NCBI RefSeq assembly: GCF_938015785.1
Contig: NZ_CALLWC010000071.1
Coordinates: forward strand, 1-49,148
Direction of reading: 5' to 3'
Origin: an uncultured Campylobacter sp.
GTDB lineage: Bacteria; Campylobacterota; Campylobacteria; Campylobacterales; Campylobacteraceae
Length of the DNA: 49,148 nt
In this document: one piece after another, positions 1 through 8,076 of the stretch
How positions within the stretch are numbered: the first letter of the stretch is position 1
Layout of the letters: each line of letters begins with the position of its first letter
Made by a program: the position numbers and the translations under genes
The notes under the pieces: generated by a model
The model's input: only the letters and a program-made list of their open reading frames with translations
Database searches by the model: none
What the model was told of the DNA's origin: nothing

Positions 1-62
1 CTATTTACTAAATAAGCATAGGTTTCCCACCATCCTTCTTGGAGTGAGAAGTAATAGTTAAA
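1..62. repeat. Direct repeat shared with 2051-2112 (5' ends of the two glycosyltransferase genes)
   Basis: Bases 1-55 are identical to 2051-2105. After one mismatch at base 56 (A against G at 2106) the match runs six more bases. It covers the codons for the acidic first loop in both paralogues. The flanking codons on the 5' side have diverged, so the identity is local. Confidence 0.9.
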
Positions 63-137
63 GATAAAGAGATGTAGTATTAATATTATGCTCAAGCACA
101 GTATTAATACAAATTTATCTCTAACGGAGCTATTCAC
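1..137 (-). CDS. Glycosyltransferase-like membrane protein, N-terminal part (cut by window edge)
   Basis: Only about the first 45 residues are present. I place the start at a GTG (137-135) that overlaps the TAG stop of the upstream gene (132-130) and has an AAGGAG ribosome binding site six bases ahead. The peptide begins MNSSVRDKFVLILCLSIIL, a hydrophobic helix. It then enters FNYYFSLQEGWWETYAYLVN, almost identical to residues 27-46 of the next gene upstream. It is therefore a tandem paralogue of that gene, translated from the same mRNA. The conserved acidic first loop after helix 1 is where GT-C fold transferases carry their catalytic acidic residue; that is family knowledge, not shown here. 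The rest lies outside the window. Confidence 0.72.
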   Translation of the reverse strand, partial: MNSSVRDKFVLILCLSIILILHLFIFNYYFSLQEGWWETYAYLVN

Positions 138-2190
138 TACGATCTCCTTGCTTTTCATATACGTTAATTGTGTTGAAAAAGGTTGCTTCAGTCGGAGCTA
201 CTCCTAGAGTTGGAAATACCCTGCACAGATCAACGATACTACCATCCATTTGTAATACATCACCATTTTGCAAACGGTCGTCTTCTTGCTTTGTACCATT
301 TTGGTCAGTAGCTATTTTTTTATCACGTCTAATAGTAACTAATGTTATACCGTTTTCCTTTAACCACTCCGTAAATTGTGACCTATCCATACCGAAAAAT
401 TTTTCATTTTGCAAAATAATCAACATATTTTTAAGAAGATGGTTTTTTTCTTCCTCGACCGGCACATTATCATATGGAACTACAAATGACTTTATAAATT
501 TATATTTCCCTTCCTGCACCCATTGATTCATGGTTTCATGGAAATCAAGCTGTTTAAAAGAGCTTTTAACTTGAAAATTTCGATGCACAGTAAAGAAAAA
601 CGTCTGATATTGATACATAACAACATTTTGTGCAGGAGATTTGACAAATTCATCATATTCTCTAGATATAGCCTTGGATGATGACACATCTAGCCAATGA
701 GTTACTAAATAATACGGTGGAATTTTATTATTCAATAAGTACATTATAGGAAAGTTAAAAAAATAGAAATCTTTTTGGTTTTTAGATTTAGTAGATACAT
801 ACTTATCAAAATAATCAAAAATATCTGATATTCGTTCATCCATATAAATACCATCTAACTGAGCGTATGAACTTTTAGAATTGGCGCTAAAGATATCTAC
901 CTGAGTATTGAAATTCCAATAATACGGCATTCTTATAGTTGCTAAAAACATAAAAAATATTATTATTAAATGTATATATATAGTAATGTATTTTATTTGT
1001 CTTAATCTACTTATATTTATAATAAATGCGCTGGCAAAAGCTATACATATCATATTACCACTCGCCGTAAAAGCATCAGCTAAAGTACCCGAATAAGATA
1101 TGGCGGCCATGGCTACAATCATAAAGGCATATATCTTTGATGAATTACCAACTATATTATTTCTATTGAAGCATATATACAGTAAGAATAAAATAATACC
1201 TATTGAAAGAGATATAAAATTCTTTATTTCTATTCCAATTCCACTCATCCTGACAAACATACAGTATATTATAATTATATGTAATATAATAAGCATTAAT
1301 ATACGAAATTCTCTTGTAGTTTTGACTATCATTTTTCTATATAGGTTAGTATAAATTTCTGCTATTTTTAATCTAATAATATACAAGATAAGTGCAACCA
1401 TTGATACAATAAGCGAATTTTTTAATATAGTTTGGTTTAAAGGATATGTAGCAAATCTCGTGGCCATAGCGAAAAAACTGCCCTTGGAATCATTTTCTGT
1501 TATAGAAGATAAATTAAAAGGAATGATAAAATTCATGATAGTAAAAAATATAGCCGAAATAATGAGTAAAAAACAAATTCTTTTTATATAATCTTTAAAG
1601 TTTATAGCGATAAATGCATATGCAACAAACAAACCGGCAAAAAGGACCAGGCCCACATTTTGTTTAACAAAAAACAATAAAACACAAAATAAAATTCCAA
1701 TTATATGATAAAATCTGCCTATGTTGGAATTATAATTTTTTATATATTTTATCAAAAATAGTAATGTTAAAAATTCGGTAATATATACATACGTATGATA
1801 ATCTTTGGCAATATAAGTACCGCTATTTATATTTAAAAATGTCGCAAAAAGAGCTGCGATAGCACTAGCCGGTTTTGAAAAAAACTCCCTCAAAACAGCA
1901 TAAAGCAAGATTACCTGTATCATTGCAGCTACTATACCGATGCAGGCAAAAGCAAAGAAATTTATCCCGAATATTTTTTGATAAAAGGCATTTATATAGA
2001 CAAATAACGGAGTCCATGCTAGATAAAAATCTTTATTTATCACCTCTCCCCTATTTACTAAATAAGCATAGGTTTCCCACCATCCTTCTTGGAGTGAGAA
2101 GTAATGGTTAAATATCAGTAAATGTAACGCAAGCGTTATACAAAAGCAAAAAGCAACCATTAAATTTTCTAAAATTTTAGTATTAAACAT
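130..2190 (-). CDS. Polytopic membrane glycosyltransferase-like protein (GT39/ArnT-like)
   Basis: 686 residues. The N-terminal 450 or so form about 11-12 hydrophobic helices. After helix 1 there is an acidic loop, QEGWWETYAYLVNRGEVINKDFYLAWTPLF, of the kind seen in lipid-linked sugar transferases with a GT-C fold. The C-terminal 230 residues are soluble and probably periplasmic. The likely role is transfer of a sugar from a polyprenyl phosphate donor in the inner membrane; the substrate is unknown. The ATG at 2190 follows the magIII stop by two bases with GAGG upstream, so it is read from the mfd-end operon. The gene is far more AT-rich than the operon upstream, which suggests acquisition. 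A paralogue follows directly downstream. Confidence 0.7.
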   Translation of the reverse strand: MFNTKILENLMVAFCFCITLALHLLIFNHYFSLQEGWWETYAYLVNRGEVINKDFYLAWTPLFVYINAFYQKIFGINFFAFACIGIVAAMIQVILLYAVLREFFSKPASAIAALFATFLNINSGTYIAKDYHTYVYITEFLTLLFLIKYIKNYNSNIGRFYHIIGILFCVLLFFVKQNVGLVLFAGLFVAYAFIAINFKDYIKRICFLLIISAIFFTIMNFIIPFNLSSITENDSKGSFFAMATRFATYPLNQTILKNSLIVSMVALILYIIRLKIAEIYTNLYRKMIVKTTREFRILMLIILHIIIIYCMFVRMSGIGIEIKNFISLSIGIILFLLYICFNRNNIVGNSSKIYAFMIVAMAAISYSGTLADAFTASGNMICIAFASAFIINISRLRQIKYITIYIHLIIIFFMFLATIRMPYYWNFNTQVDIFSANSKSSYAQLDGIYMDERISDIFDYFDKYVSTKSKNQKDFYFFNFPIMYLLNNKIPPYYLVTHWLDVSSSKAISREYDEFVKSPAQNVVMYQYQTFFFTVHRNFQVKSSFKQLDFHETMNQWVQEGKYKFIKSFVVPYDNVPVEEEKNHLLKNMLIILQNEKFFGMDRSQFTEWLKENGITLVTIRRDKKIATDQNGTKQEDDRLQNGDVLQMDGSIVDLCRVFPTLGVAPTEATFFNTINVYEKQGDRSE
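2051..2112. repeat. Direct repeat, second copy (matches 1-62)
   Basis: This is the copy inside the complete glycosyltransferase-like gene. It differs at one position in 62 from bases 1-62. Synonymous positions are conserved as well, which points to recent duplication or gene conversion rather than protein-level constraint. Confidence 0.9.
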
Positions 2191-2192
2191 AT

Positions 2193-2894
2193 CTACCTCA
2201 AATCATTTAAAATTATTTTCGCACTCTCGTCGAAAATTTTACCTTTCAAATGTGCTTTGCAAAATTCCACGATGAGCCCATGAAATAATGCATACGCGCC
2301 GTTTTCGTTCTCCAGCTTCTCTGCTTTTGCCGCCGCAGCGCCATCAAAAGAGTTAGCGGAATTTACAAGCTCATAGATCCGCTCAAATTCCAGCTCGCCT
2401 AGCCACGCGCTAAGCTCGTCGTAGCTTTCAAACTCATAACCTAAAGCCCCAAGTAGCCGCGCCGAGTAGCTGTCCGCAACCATCACCGCGCGCTCGCACG
2501 CATAGCACAAGATCGCATCGCAGCTCTCCGCGCCGATCCCCTTGCGCGCTAGCAGCCACTCGCGGCTAACGCCCGCTTTAAAGCTCTCAAAATCCCCAAA
2601 ATCCGCGATTATCGCTTTGCAAAGCAAGCTTAGGCGCTTAGCCTTTTGATTATAAAATCCACTCACTTTAATGATCTCCGCAAGCTCCGCTTCATCTAGC
2701 CCGGCGATCCCATCTAAGCCCAAAAGCCCCTTGCTACGCAGGTTTTGCAGTGCCACGTCAGCATTGCGCCACGCCGTATTTTGGATCAAAATCGCCCCCA
2801 CGACCACCTCAAAGCTTCCAAACCCTGGCCACCAGCGAAAATCCTTAATTTCCACGGCGCGAAAAAGCGCGATAAAAAGCTCGGTCGCGCTCAT
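2193..2894 (-). CDS. magIII: HhH-GPD DNA glycosylase, MagIII-type (3-methyladenine DNA glycosylase)
   Basis: 233 residues of the endonuclease III superfamily. The pattern WPGFGSFEVVVGAILIQNT at 22-40, the helix-hairpin-helix LLARKGIGAESCDAIL at 114-129 and the catalytic aspartate D141 in VADSYSARLL resemble the Helicobacter pylori MagIII enzyme. That enzyme removes alkylated adenine in base excision repair. I see no four-cysteine iron-sulfur cluster motif at the C-terminus, which fits MagIII rather than Nth. The start ATG overlaps the previous stop by four bases (ATGA), so translation is coupled. A related endonuclease III-like specificity cannot be excluded. Confidence 0.75.
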   Translation of the reverse strand: MSATELFIALFRAVEIKDFRWWPGFGSFEVVVGAILIQNTAWRNADVALQNLRSKGLLGLDGIAGLDEAELAEIIKVSGFYNQKAKRLSLLCKAIIADFGDFESFKAGVSREWLLARKGIGAESCDAILCYACERAVMVADSYSARLLGALGYEFESYDELSAWLGELEFERIYELVNSANSFDGAAAAKAEKLENENGAYALFHGLIVEFCKAHLKGKIFDESAKIILNDLR

Positions 2895-3259
2895 CTGCCG
2901 TCTCCAAGGACGCTGGGGGCATCAAATTTCGGCTCTATAATCCATACCTCGCCGCATCTTGCGACAAGCGATGCATACGCCGAAATAATTTTTAAATTTC
3001 GCTTAAAGAGTGCCGTGCAACGCATAAAAATTTGAAATTTATGCGTTGCAAAAACAGACGCAAACGGGGTTTGTTCTTGCAAGACACCTGCGATGAGAAG
3101 GAATTTCGACGTATCGCTAGGCTTAAATTTAACGATCGTCGCGCACGTAACGGCAACTTTAAATTTTAGTGCAGCCGCTGCCCTGTTTCGCTCCAGAAGC
3201 CGCTTTACGCCGCAACTAAGCTCGCTTACGACATTTTGAAATTCGTGCGCCGTATTCAT
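2891..3259 (-). CDS. Conserved hypothetical protein, 122 aa
   Basis: I do not recognise this protein. It overlaps both neighbours by four bases (ATGA at 3256-3259 and 2891-2894), the arrangement expected of a translated gene in a coupled operon. It has no signal peptide or clear membrane helix. It is rich in alanine, lysine, valine and phenylalanine. Residues FLLIAGVLQEQTPFASVFATHKFQIFMRCTALFKRN look like a beta-strand and helix core. Its place between a DUF815-type ATPase and a DNA glycosylase does not settle a function. Confidence 0.6.
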   Translation of the reverse strand: MNTAHEFQNVVSELSCGVKRLLERNRAAAALKFKVAVTCATIVKFKPSDTSKFLLIAGVLQEQTPFASVFATHKFQIFMRCTALFKRNLKIISAYASLVARCGEVWIIEPKFDAPSVLGDGR

Positions 3260-4239
3260 CTGCCGTCGCTTTTTAAATTTGCAAAAAATTCCTCGCCAAA
3301 GCTCAAGAAAAACTGCTTTGCCGCGCGGCCGCTGCGGCTTGCGCGAAGCATCGCAAACTCCCTCGCCTTTGCGTGCAGCGCGTCTAAATTTGCAGCAAAG
3401 TTCAAGCGAAATTCCGCCGCGCTCATGCCTTGCGCAGCCGCAAAATAGGCATCTACGATCCCCAAATACTCCCGCATGCTCCCGCCGTAAAAGCTTAGCT
3501 GTAGCCCAAAGCGCTCGCTAAGGCTGATTCGCTCGTTCGCCGCGTCGCTTAGGTGCAGCTCGCCGCGGCTTATCTGCGCGGCGTCGTTATCGCTTGCGCA
3601 TTCGCCTACGATGTGGCGGCGGTTGGACGTCGCATACATCAGCACGTTGCGCGGCGCGCGCTCTAGTGAGCCTTCGAGTAGCGGTTTTAGGTGCTTGTAA
3701 CCGCTCTCGCCGAGCTCGAAGCTCAAATCGTCGCAAAAGATGATAAATTTAAAATTTATTTCGCGGATCGCGTCGATTATATCCACGAGACAACTCAGAT
3801 CGTCCCTACCGATCTCGATGATCTTAAGGCCTTGCGGGATAAATTTAGAAAAAATCGCCTTTGCAAGGCTTGATTTACCGCAGCCGCTCTCGCCCCACAA
3901 AAGCGCGTGATTGGCGCTGCAGCCGCGCAGGAAGGCGTCTGTATTTTTTATAAGAGCCGATTTTTGACTCTCTAGCCCCACAAGCGCGTCAATATCCGTG
4001 AAATCGATGTCTCGGACGATCTTTAGCGCCTTTTTATTCGCGCGAAAGACGGCGACCTGTACCGTGCGCCAATCAATCGCTCTAAAATCGCTAAAGTAAA
4101 TTTGCTCGCTGGCGCTGCTCTGGGCGCTTTTTAGGACGGCTTGCGGCGCTAAATTTAAACCGCTCGCCGCATCTAAATTTAACTCTTCGCTTCTACTTTT
4201 GCTCGCGCTTTTTTTGATATTCTCATCGCAAGTTCGCAT
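3256..4239 (-). CDS. DUF815-type AAA+ ATPase
   Basis: 327 residues. A P-loop GESGCGKSS is at 116-124 and a Walker B stretch, FIIFCDDLSF, at 165-174. The spacing and the surrounding sequence (SQKSALIKNTDAFLRG before the P-loop, VLMYATSNRRH after Walker B) are typical of the DUF815 ATPase family of unknown role. The first 50 residues are low-complexity and hold a few RAATTY words, so the conserved protein may begin later. It overlaps the 3' end of mfd by 17 bases. Its partner and substrate are unknown. Confidence 0.85.
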   Translation of the reverse strand: MRTCDENIKKSASKSRSEELNLDAASGLNLAPQAVLKSAQSSASEQIYFSDFRAIDWRTVQVAVFRANKKALKIVRDIDFTDIDALVGLESQKSALIKNTDAFLRGCSANHALLWGESGCGKSSLAKAIFSKFIPQGLKIIEIGRDDLSCLVDIIDAIREINFKFIIFCDDLSFELGESGYKHLKPLLEGSLERAPRNVLMYATSNRRHIVGECASDNDAAQISRGELHLSDAANERISLSERFGLQLSFYGGSMREYLGIVDAYFAAAQGMSAAEFRLNFAANLDALHAKAREFAMLRASRSGRAAKQFFLSFGEEFFANLKSDGR

Positions 4240-7183
4240 TTTTTAGCTCCCTTCGCAGATAGATCAGAATTTCGCTTATCACGTCGTCATCGTCGCGCGT
4301 CTGTGCCTTTAATCGCACCTTATCGCCGTTTGCAAGGGTGATCAAGATATTTTCGTCCATGCTCGAAATCACGCGCAAGCCAAGCTTCGTAGCCAAAACC
4401 TTAATCATCATCACGTCGATAAATTGCTTGGTATAGACGTCCGCGCGCCCGAAGCGATCCTCGATCTCGCCGAAAATTTCAAGCACTTCGCCCGCCTCTG
4501 CGCACTTGCTAAGCCGCCTGTAAAGATCTAGGCGCAGGCGATCCTCTCTGATAAATTCCGAGTTCAAAAAGGCGTTTACGGAAATTTTAAGCTCCACGCT
4601 CGCAGCGGCGCTCTTTCTGCTTAGCAGCTTGCCGATCTCCTCTTCGAGCATCTTTAGATAAAGCGAGTAGCCTATCGCCTCGATATGCCCGCTCTGCGCC
4701 TCTCCGAGTAGGTTTCCGCCGCCGCGAATTTCAAGATCGTGATACGCTAGCACCGAGCCGCTGCCCAAAAACGAGTTGCTCTCAAGCGCTACGAGCCTCT
4801 TTAGCGCGTCCTGCGTAAGAGCGGTTTTATCCTCGATCAAAAAGTAGCAAAAGCCCTGTTTGTTGCTGCGTCCGACGCGGCCGCGCAGCTGGTGCAGATC
4901 GGCGATGCCGAATTTATCGGCGTTTTCGACGATGATCGTATTTACGCGCGGCATGTGGATGCCGCTTTCTACGATGCTGGTGCAAAGTAGCAGATCGTAT
5001 CCACCCGCCACAAATTTTAAAATTTCATCCTCCGTCGTTTTGGCGTCGATCTTAGAGTGCAAAATTAGAATTTTAAGGCTCGGCAAAATTTCAAGCAGCT
5101 TCTTTTTGGCGCTTTGCATCGTCGCGATGTGGTTATGAACGTAAAAAATCTGCCCGCCGCGTCGCAGCTCGCGCGAGATCGCCTCTTTTATGATCTTTTC
5201 GTCCCACTGCTTGACGAAGGTGCGCACGTCCAGGCGATCCTGCGGCGGACTAAGCAGCGTGGAGTAGCTTTTAATCGAGCTTAGCGCCATATTTAGACTG
5301 CGCGGTATCGGCGTAGCAGACATACTAAGCAGGTGCGAGGCAGCGCTTTTCTCTTTGAGCCGCTCCTTTTGCTTAACTCCGAATTTATGCTCCTCATCGA
5401 TGATTATGAGCCCTAAATTTGCGGGGTTTAAATTTAAAAGCGAATGCGTGCCGACCACGACGATCGCCTCGCCGCTTTGCAGGCGCTTTAAAATTTCGTT
5501 CTTTTGCCTCGCGCTACTGAAGCGATCGAGCTTGAAAACAGGAATTTCAAATTCCCTAAAGCGCTCGCTAAGCGTGGCGTAATGCTGCGAGCTAAGTAGC
5601 GTAGTGGGTACGAAAAACAGCACCGAATGGCCGCTGCGAATGCAGGCAAAGATCGCATTCATCGCAACCTCGGTCTTTCCAAAGCCCACGTCGCCGCTAA
5701 GCAGGCGGTCCATCACCTTGCCGCTTTGCAGATCCGCTAAAATCGCGCCCACCGCCTTTTGCTGATCGCTCGTGTAGCTAAAGCCGCTTGCGCTTAGAAA
5801 TTTCGCATAATCCGCGCTTTCGTTTTTAATGACGAGCCCCCGCACCAGCTCGCGCTTGGCCGCCAGCGCGATGATCTTTGAAGCGATCGCAAAGAGCTTT
5901 TCGCGCACGCGCTCTTTGATTTTTGAAAAGCTCGCCCTGCCCAGATGATCTAAGCTCACCGCGCCGCCGCTTGCGACGTAGCGATCGATCTTATTTAGAT
6001 ACTCTACCGGCAGCAGCAGTTTGTCGCCGCCCTCGTAGAGCAGGGATACAAACTCCTTGCTGCGCCCCATCACCTCGATAAGCTCAAGCCCGTTAAATTT
6101 AGCGATACCGTGATCCTCGTGCACGACAAAATCGCCCACGTTCAGCTCATCCAGAGCTAGGCTCGATCTTCGCACGCGCTTTTTAGGCGCCGCTTTGTTT
6201 AGCGAAAGGATGATCCGCTCGGCGCTTATTAAATTTACGACGAAATCCTCGCGTAAGATTTCGATATTGCTAAATCCGCCAAGATCAAACGGCGCGAGCA
6301 GCGCGTCGTTTCGCGCGATCAGCGTGATAGTCTCGCTACGGTGGAATTCAAAAAATTCCTGCGACGGCGTCACGGCGAGGTCTTTAAATTTACGCGCCGC
6401 TGGCAGTACCTCGATCGCGTCTAAAAAATCCAAATTGCGCTCGGAAAAAATTTCATCCTTTTTGATCTCGTGCAGCAAGACGCAATCAAACGCGCTCGCG
6501 TAATCTACGAAGCCGTCAATAAACCAAAACCCGAGCGAGCCCAGATCGCGAGCTAACGCGTCGCTGTCCGCGCGCGATATCTTTTCGCTCACGCTCTCAA
6601 ACTCGTCTTCGCTTAAATTTGCCAAAAAAGGCGCTATCTCTGCTTGCGAAAGCTCATCTTTTTCGCTTTTTTGCGTCGCGACATCAAATCGCCTGATACT
6701 CTCGACCGTCTCGCCGTCGAGCAGAATTCTAACCGCGCTTTCGCTGCCTACCGAAAAAATATCGATGATCTCGCCACGAAAGCTAACCTCGCCCATGCTT
6801 TCGACGATGTCGCGCACGTCGTATCCCAGGCGCAAAATTTCATCTTTCAGCTCGCTTAAGTTTAACTCTTCGCCAAATTTTAAATTTAGCGGGCGCAGAT
6901 GGCTTGCGGCGGGGAGTTTGTTTAGGATCGTGCGGACGGGCGAGATTAAAATTTTTTTGCCGCTTGCTTTGTAAAACGCGCTAAGAGCAGTGCTGATACC
7001 TGCTAGCTCACCCATGTAGCTACGCAGATCCTCGCCAAAGCTCGCTCTAAAATCTGGCAGGCAAAAGGCCGCGTAGCCCATAAATTTTAGCACCTGCTCG
7101 CACGCCGCGGCTTCCTTTTCATCCTCGCATATCAAAAGCTCTTTTTGGTTTTGCAAAAAGTATTCATAAACCTCGGCTTGCAT
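4223..7183 (-). CDS. mfd: Transcription-repair coupling factor Mfd
   Basis: 986 residues, slightly shorter than the usual 1100 or so but typical for Campylobacter. In order: a UvrB-like N-terminal region, the RNA polymerase interaction domain starting ELNVGDFVVHEDHGIAKFNG, a superfamily 2 helicase core with Walker A SGDVGFGKTE and the DEEH box IIIDEEHKFG, the second RecA lobe ending in QLRGRVGRSNKQG, and a C-terminal region ending in the D7-type segment. Mfd removes stalled RNA polymerase from lesions and recruits UvrA. Its ATG shares one base with the stop of the upstream peptidase gene (TAATG). Confidence 0.97.
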   Translation of the reverse strand: MQAEVYEYFLQNQKELLICEDEKEAAACEQVLKFMGYAAFCLPDFRASFGEDLRSYMGELAGISTALSAFYKASGKKILISPVRTILNKLPAASHLRPLNLKFGEELNLSELKDEILRLGYDVRDIVESMGEVSFRGEIIDIFSVGSESAVRILLDGETVESIRRFDVATQKSEKDELSQAEIAPFLANLSEDEFESVSEKISRADSDALARDLGSLGFWFIDGFVDYASAFDCVLLHEIKKDEIFSERNLDFLDAIEVLPAARKFKDLAVTPSQEFFEFHRSETITLIARNDALLAPFDLGGFSNIEILREDFVVNLISAERIILSLNKAAPKKRVRRSSLALDELNVGDFVVHEDHGIAKFNGLELIEVMGRSKEFVSLLYEGGDKLLLPVEYLNKIDRYVASGGAVSLDHLGRASFSKIKERVREKLFAIASKIIALAAKRELVRGLVIKNESADYAKFLSASGFSYTSDQQKAVGAILADLQSGKVMDRLLSGDVGFGKTEVAMNAIFACIRSGHSVLFFVPTTLLSSQHYATLSERFREFEIPVFKLDRFSSARQKNEILKRLQSGEAIVVVGTHSLLNLNPANLGLIIIDEEHKFGVKQKERLKEKSAASHLLSMSATPIPRSLNMALSSIKSYSTLLSPPQDRLDVRTFVKQWDEKIIKEAISRELRRGGQIFYVHNHIATMQSAKKKLLEILPSLKILILHSKIDAKTTEDEILKFVAGGYDLLLCTSIVESGIHMPRVNTIIVENADKFGIADLHQLRGRVGRSNKQGFCYFLIEDKTALTQDALKRLVALESNSFLGSGSVLAYHDLEIRGGGNLLGEAQSGHIEAIGYSLYLKMLEEEIGKLLSRKSAAASVELKISVNAFLNSEFIREDRLRLDLYRRLSKCAEAGEVLEIFGEIEDRFGRADVYTKQFIDVMMIKVLATKLGLRVISSMDENILITLANGDKVRLKAQTRDDDDVISEILIYLRRELKNANLR

Positions 7184-8076
7184 TATTTAAACCTTTCGAT
7201 CTGGTGCTGCACGACGTTTGCGATCTCCTGCCACGATACGTTAGGCTCTAAGGTCGAGATATTTTTGAAATTTTGCGCGTTCCAGCTCATAAAATTTGCA
7301 GGATCAACGCTTTGAGCCAAAAACCTAACTTCGTAATGCAGGTGCGGACCGGTGCTGTAGCCGGTGTTACCGCTATAGCCGATGAGATCGCCCTTTTTAA
7401 CCCAAGAACCGGGCGTTACGATCGCGGAGCTAAGGTGGCCGTAGCGGGTTTCAAAGCCATAATTGTGCGATAGAATCACTAAAATTCCATATCCGCTGCC
7501 ACTGCCGCCTGCAAACTGCACAAAGCCCTCTGCTGTCGCAAACACCGGAGTGCCCTCGCTTGCTCGCAAGTCGATGCCGTGGTGCATCCTCATAACGCCG
7601 CTGATTGGATGAGTGCGCATCCCAAAAGGGCTAGTTACGCCGCGATACTGCATCGGAAGTCCATTAGGCACAGCGCTAAGAATCGCGCTCGCCGTTTTTT
7701 CGCTAGCTGCGATATGCGCGCCGGAGCCCTTTTTGCGCTCCTTTTTCATCTCATTCATCGCAAGCATTACCTGGATATCACTATCCAGCCCGCCTCCATC
7801 GTCTTCGCGTCCGTCCAGCTTGGCAAGCACCTCCTCGTTTTTGCCCTCAAGTGCGATATTTTGCTCTTTAAGCGCGAGATTTTCGGCATATAGGGTTTTG
7901 TTTAGCTCCTTTAAATTTGATCGGTCGCTCGCGAGTTTAAATATCGCAAAAAACAAAACAAGCAGAAAAATTACAAAAAACGCGGATAAAATTTTAAGTT
8001 GAAATCTAAAATTTTCGCCAAAATACAGCGTCTTGGTGCCGAAGTGATCGCTTAGGGTGAGTTTAGTTTTAGCCAC
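7183..8076 (-). CDS. M23 family peptidoglycan endopeptidase, membrane anchored
   Basis: 297 residues from a GTG at 8076, which overlaps the folC stop (GTGGCTAA) and has GAGG six bases upstream; a TTG at 8088 would add four residues. One membrane helix (about residues 29-46) is followed by a short coiled coil (52-86) and a complete LytM domain. All zinc ligands are visible: HxGxD in MHHGIDLR (H165, D169), the GHL histidine (H214) and HLH (H245, H247). It should cut peptide cross-links in the periplasm, which in Campylobacter and Helicobacter relatives affects cell shape. The gene lies between mfd and folC as in C. jejuni. Confidence 0.9.
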   Translation of the reverse strand: MAKTKLTLSDHFGTKTLYFGENFRFQLKILSAFFVIFLLVLFFAIFKLASDRSNLKELNKTLYAENLALKEQNIALEGKNEEVLAKLDGREDDGGGLDSDIQVMLAMNEMKKERKKGSGAHIAASEKTASAILSAVPNGLPMQYRGVTSPFGMRTHPISGVMRMHHGIDLRASEGTPVFATAEGFVQFAGGSGSGYGILVILSHNYGFETRYGHLSSAIVTPGSWVKKGDLIGYSGNTGYSTGPHLHYEVRFLAQSVDPANFMSWNAQNFKNISTLEPNVSWQEIANVVQHQIERFK

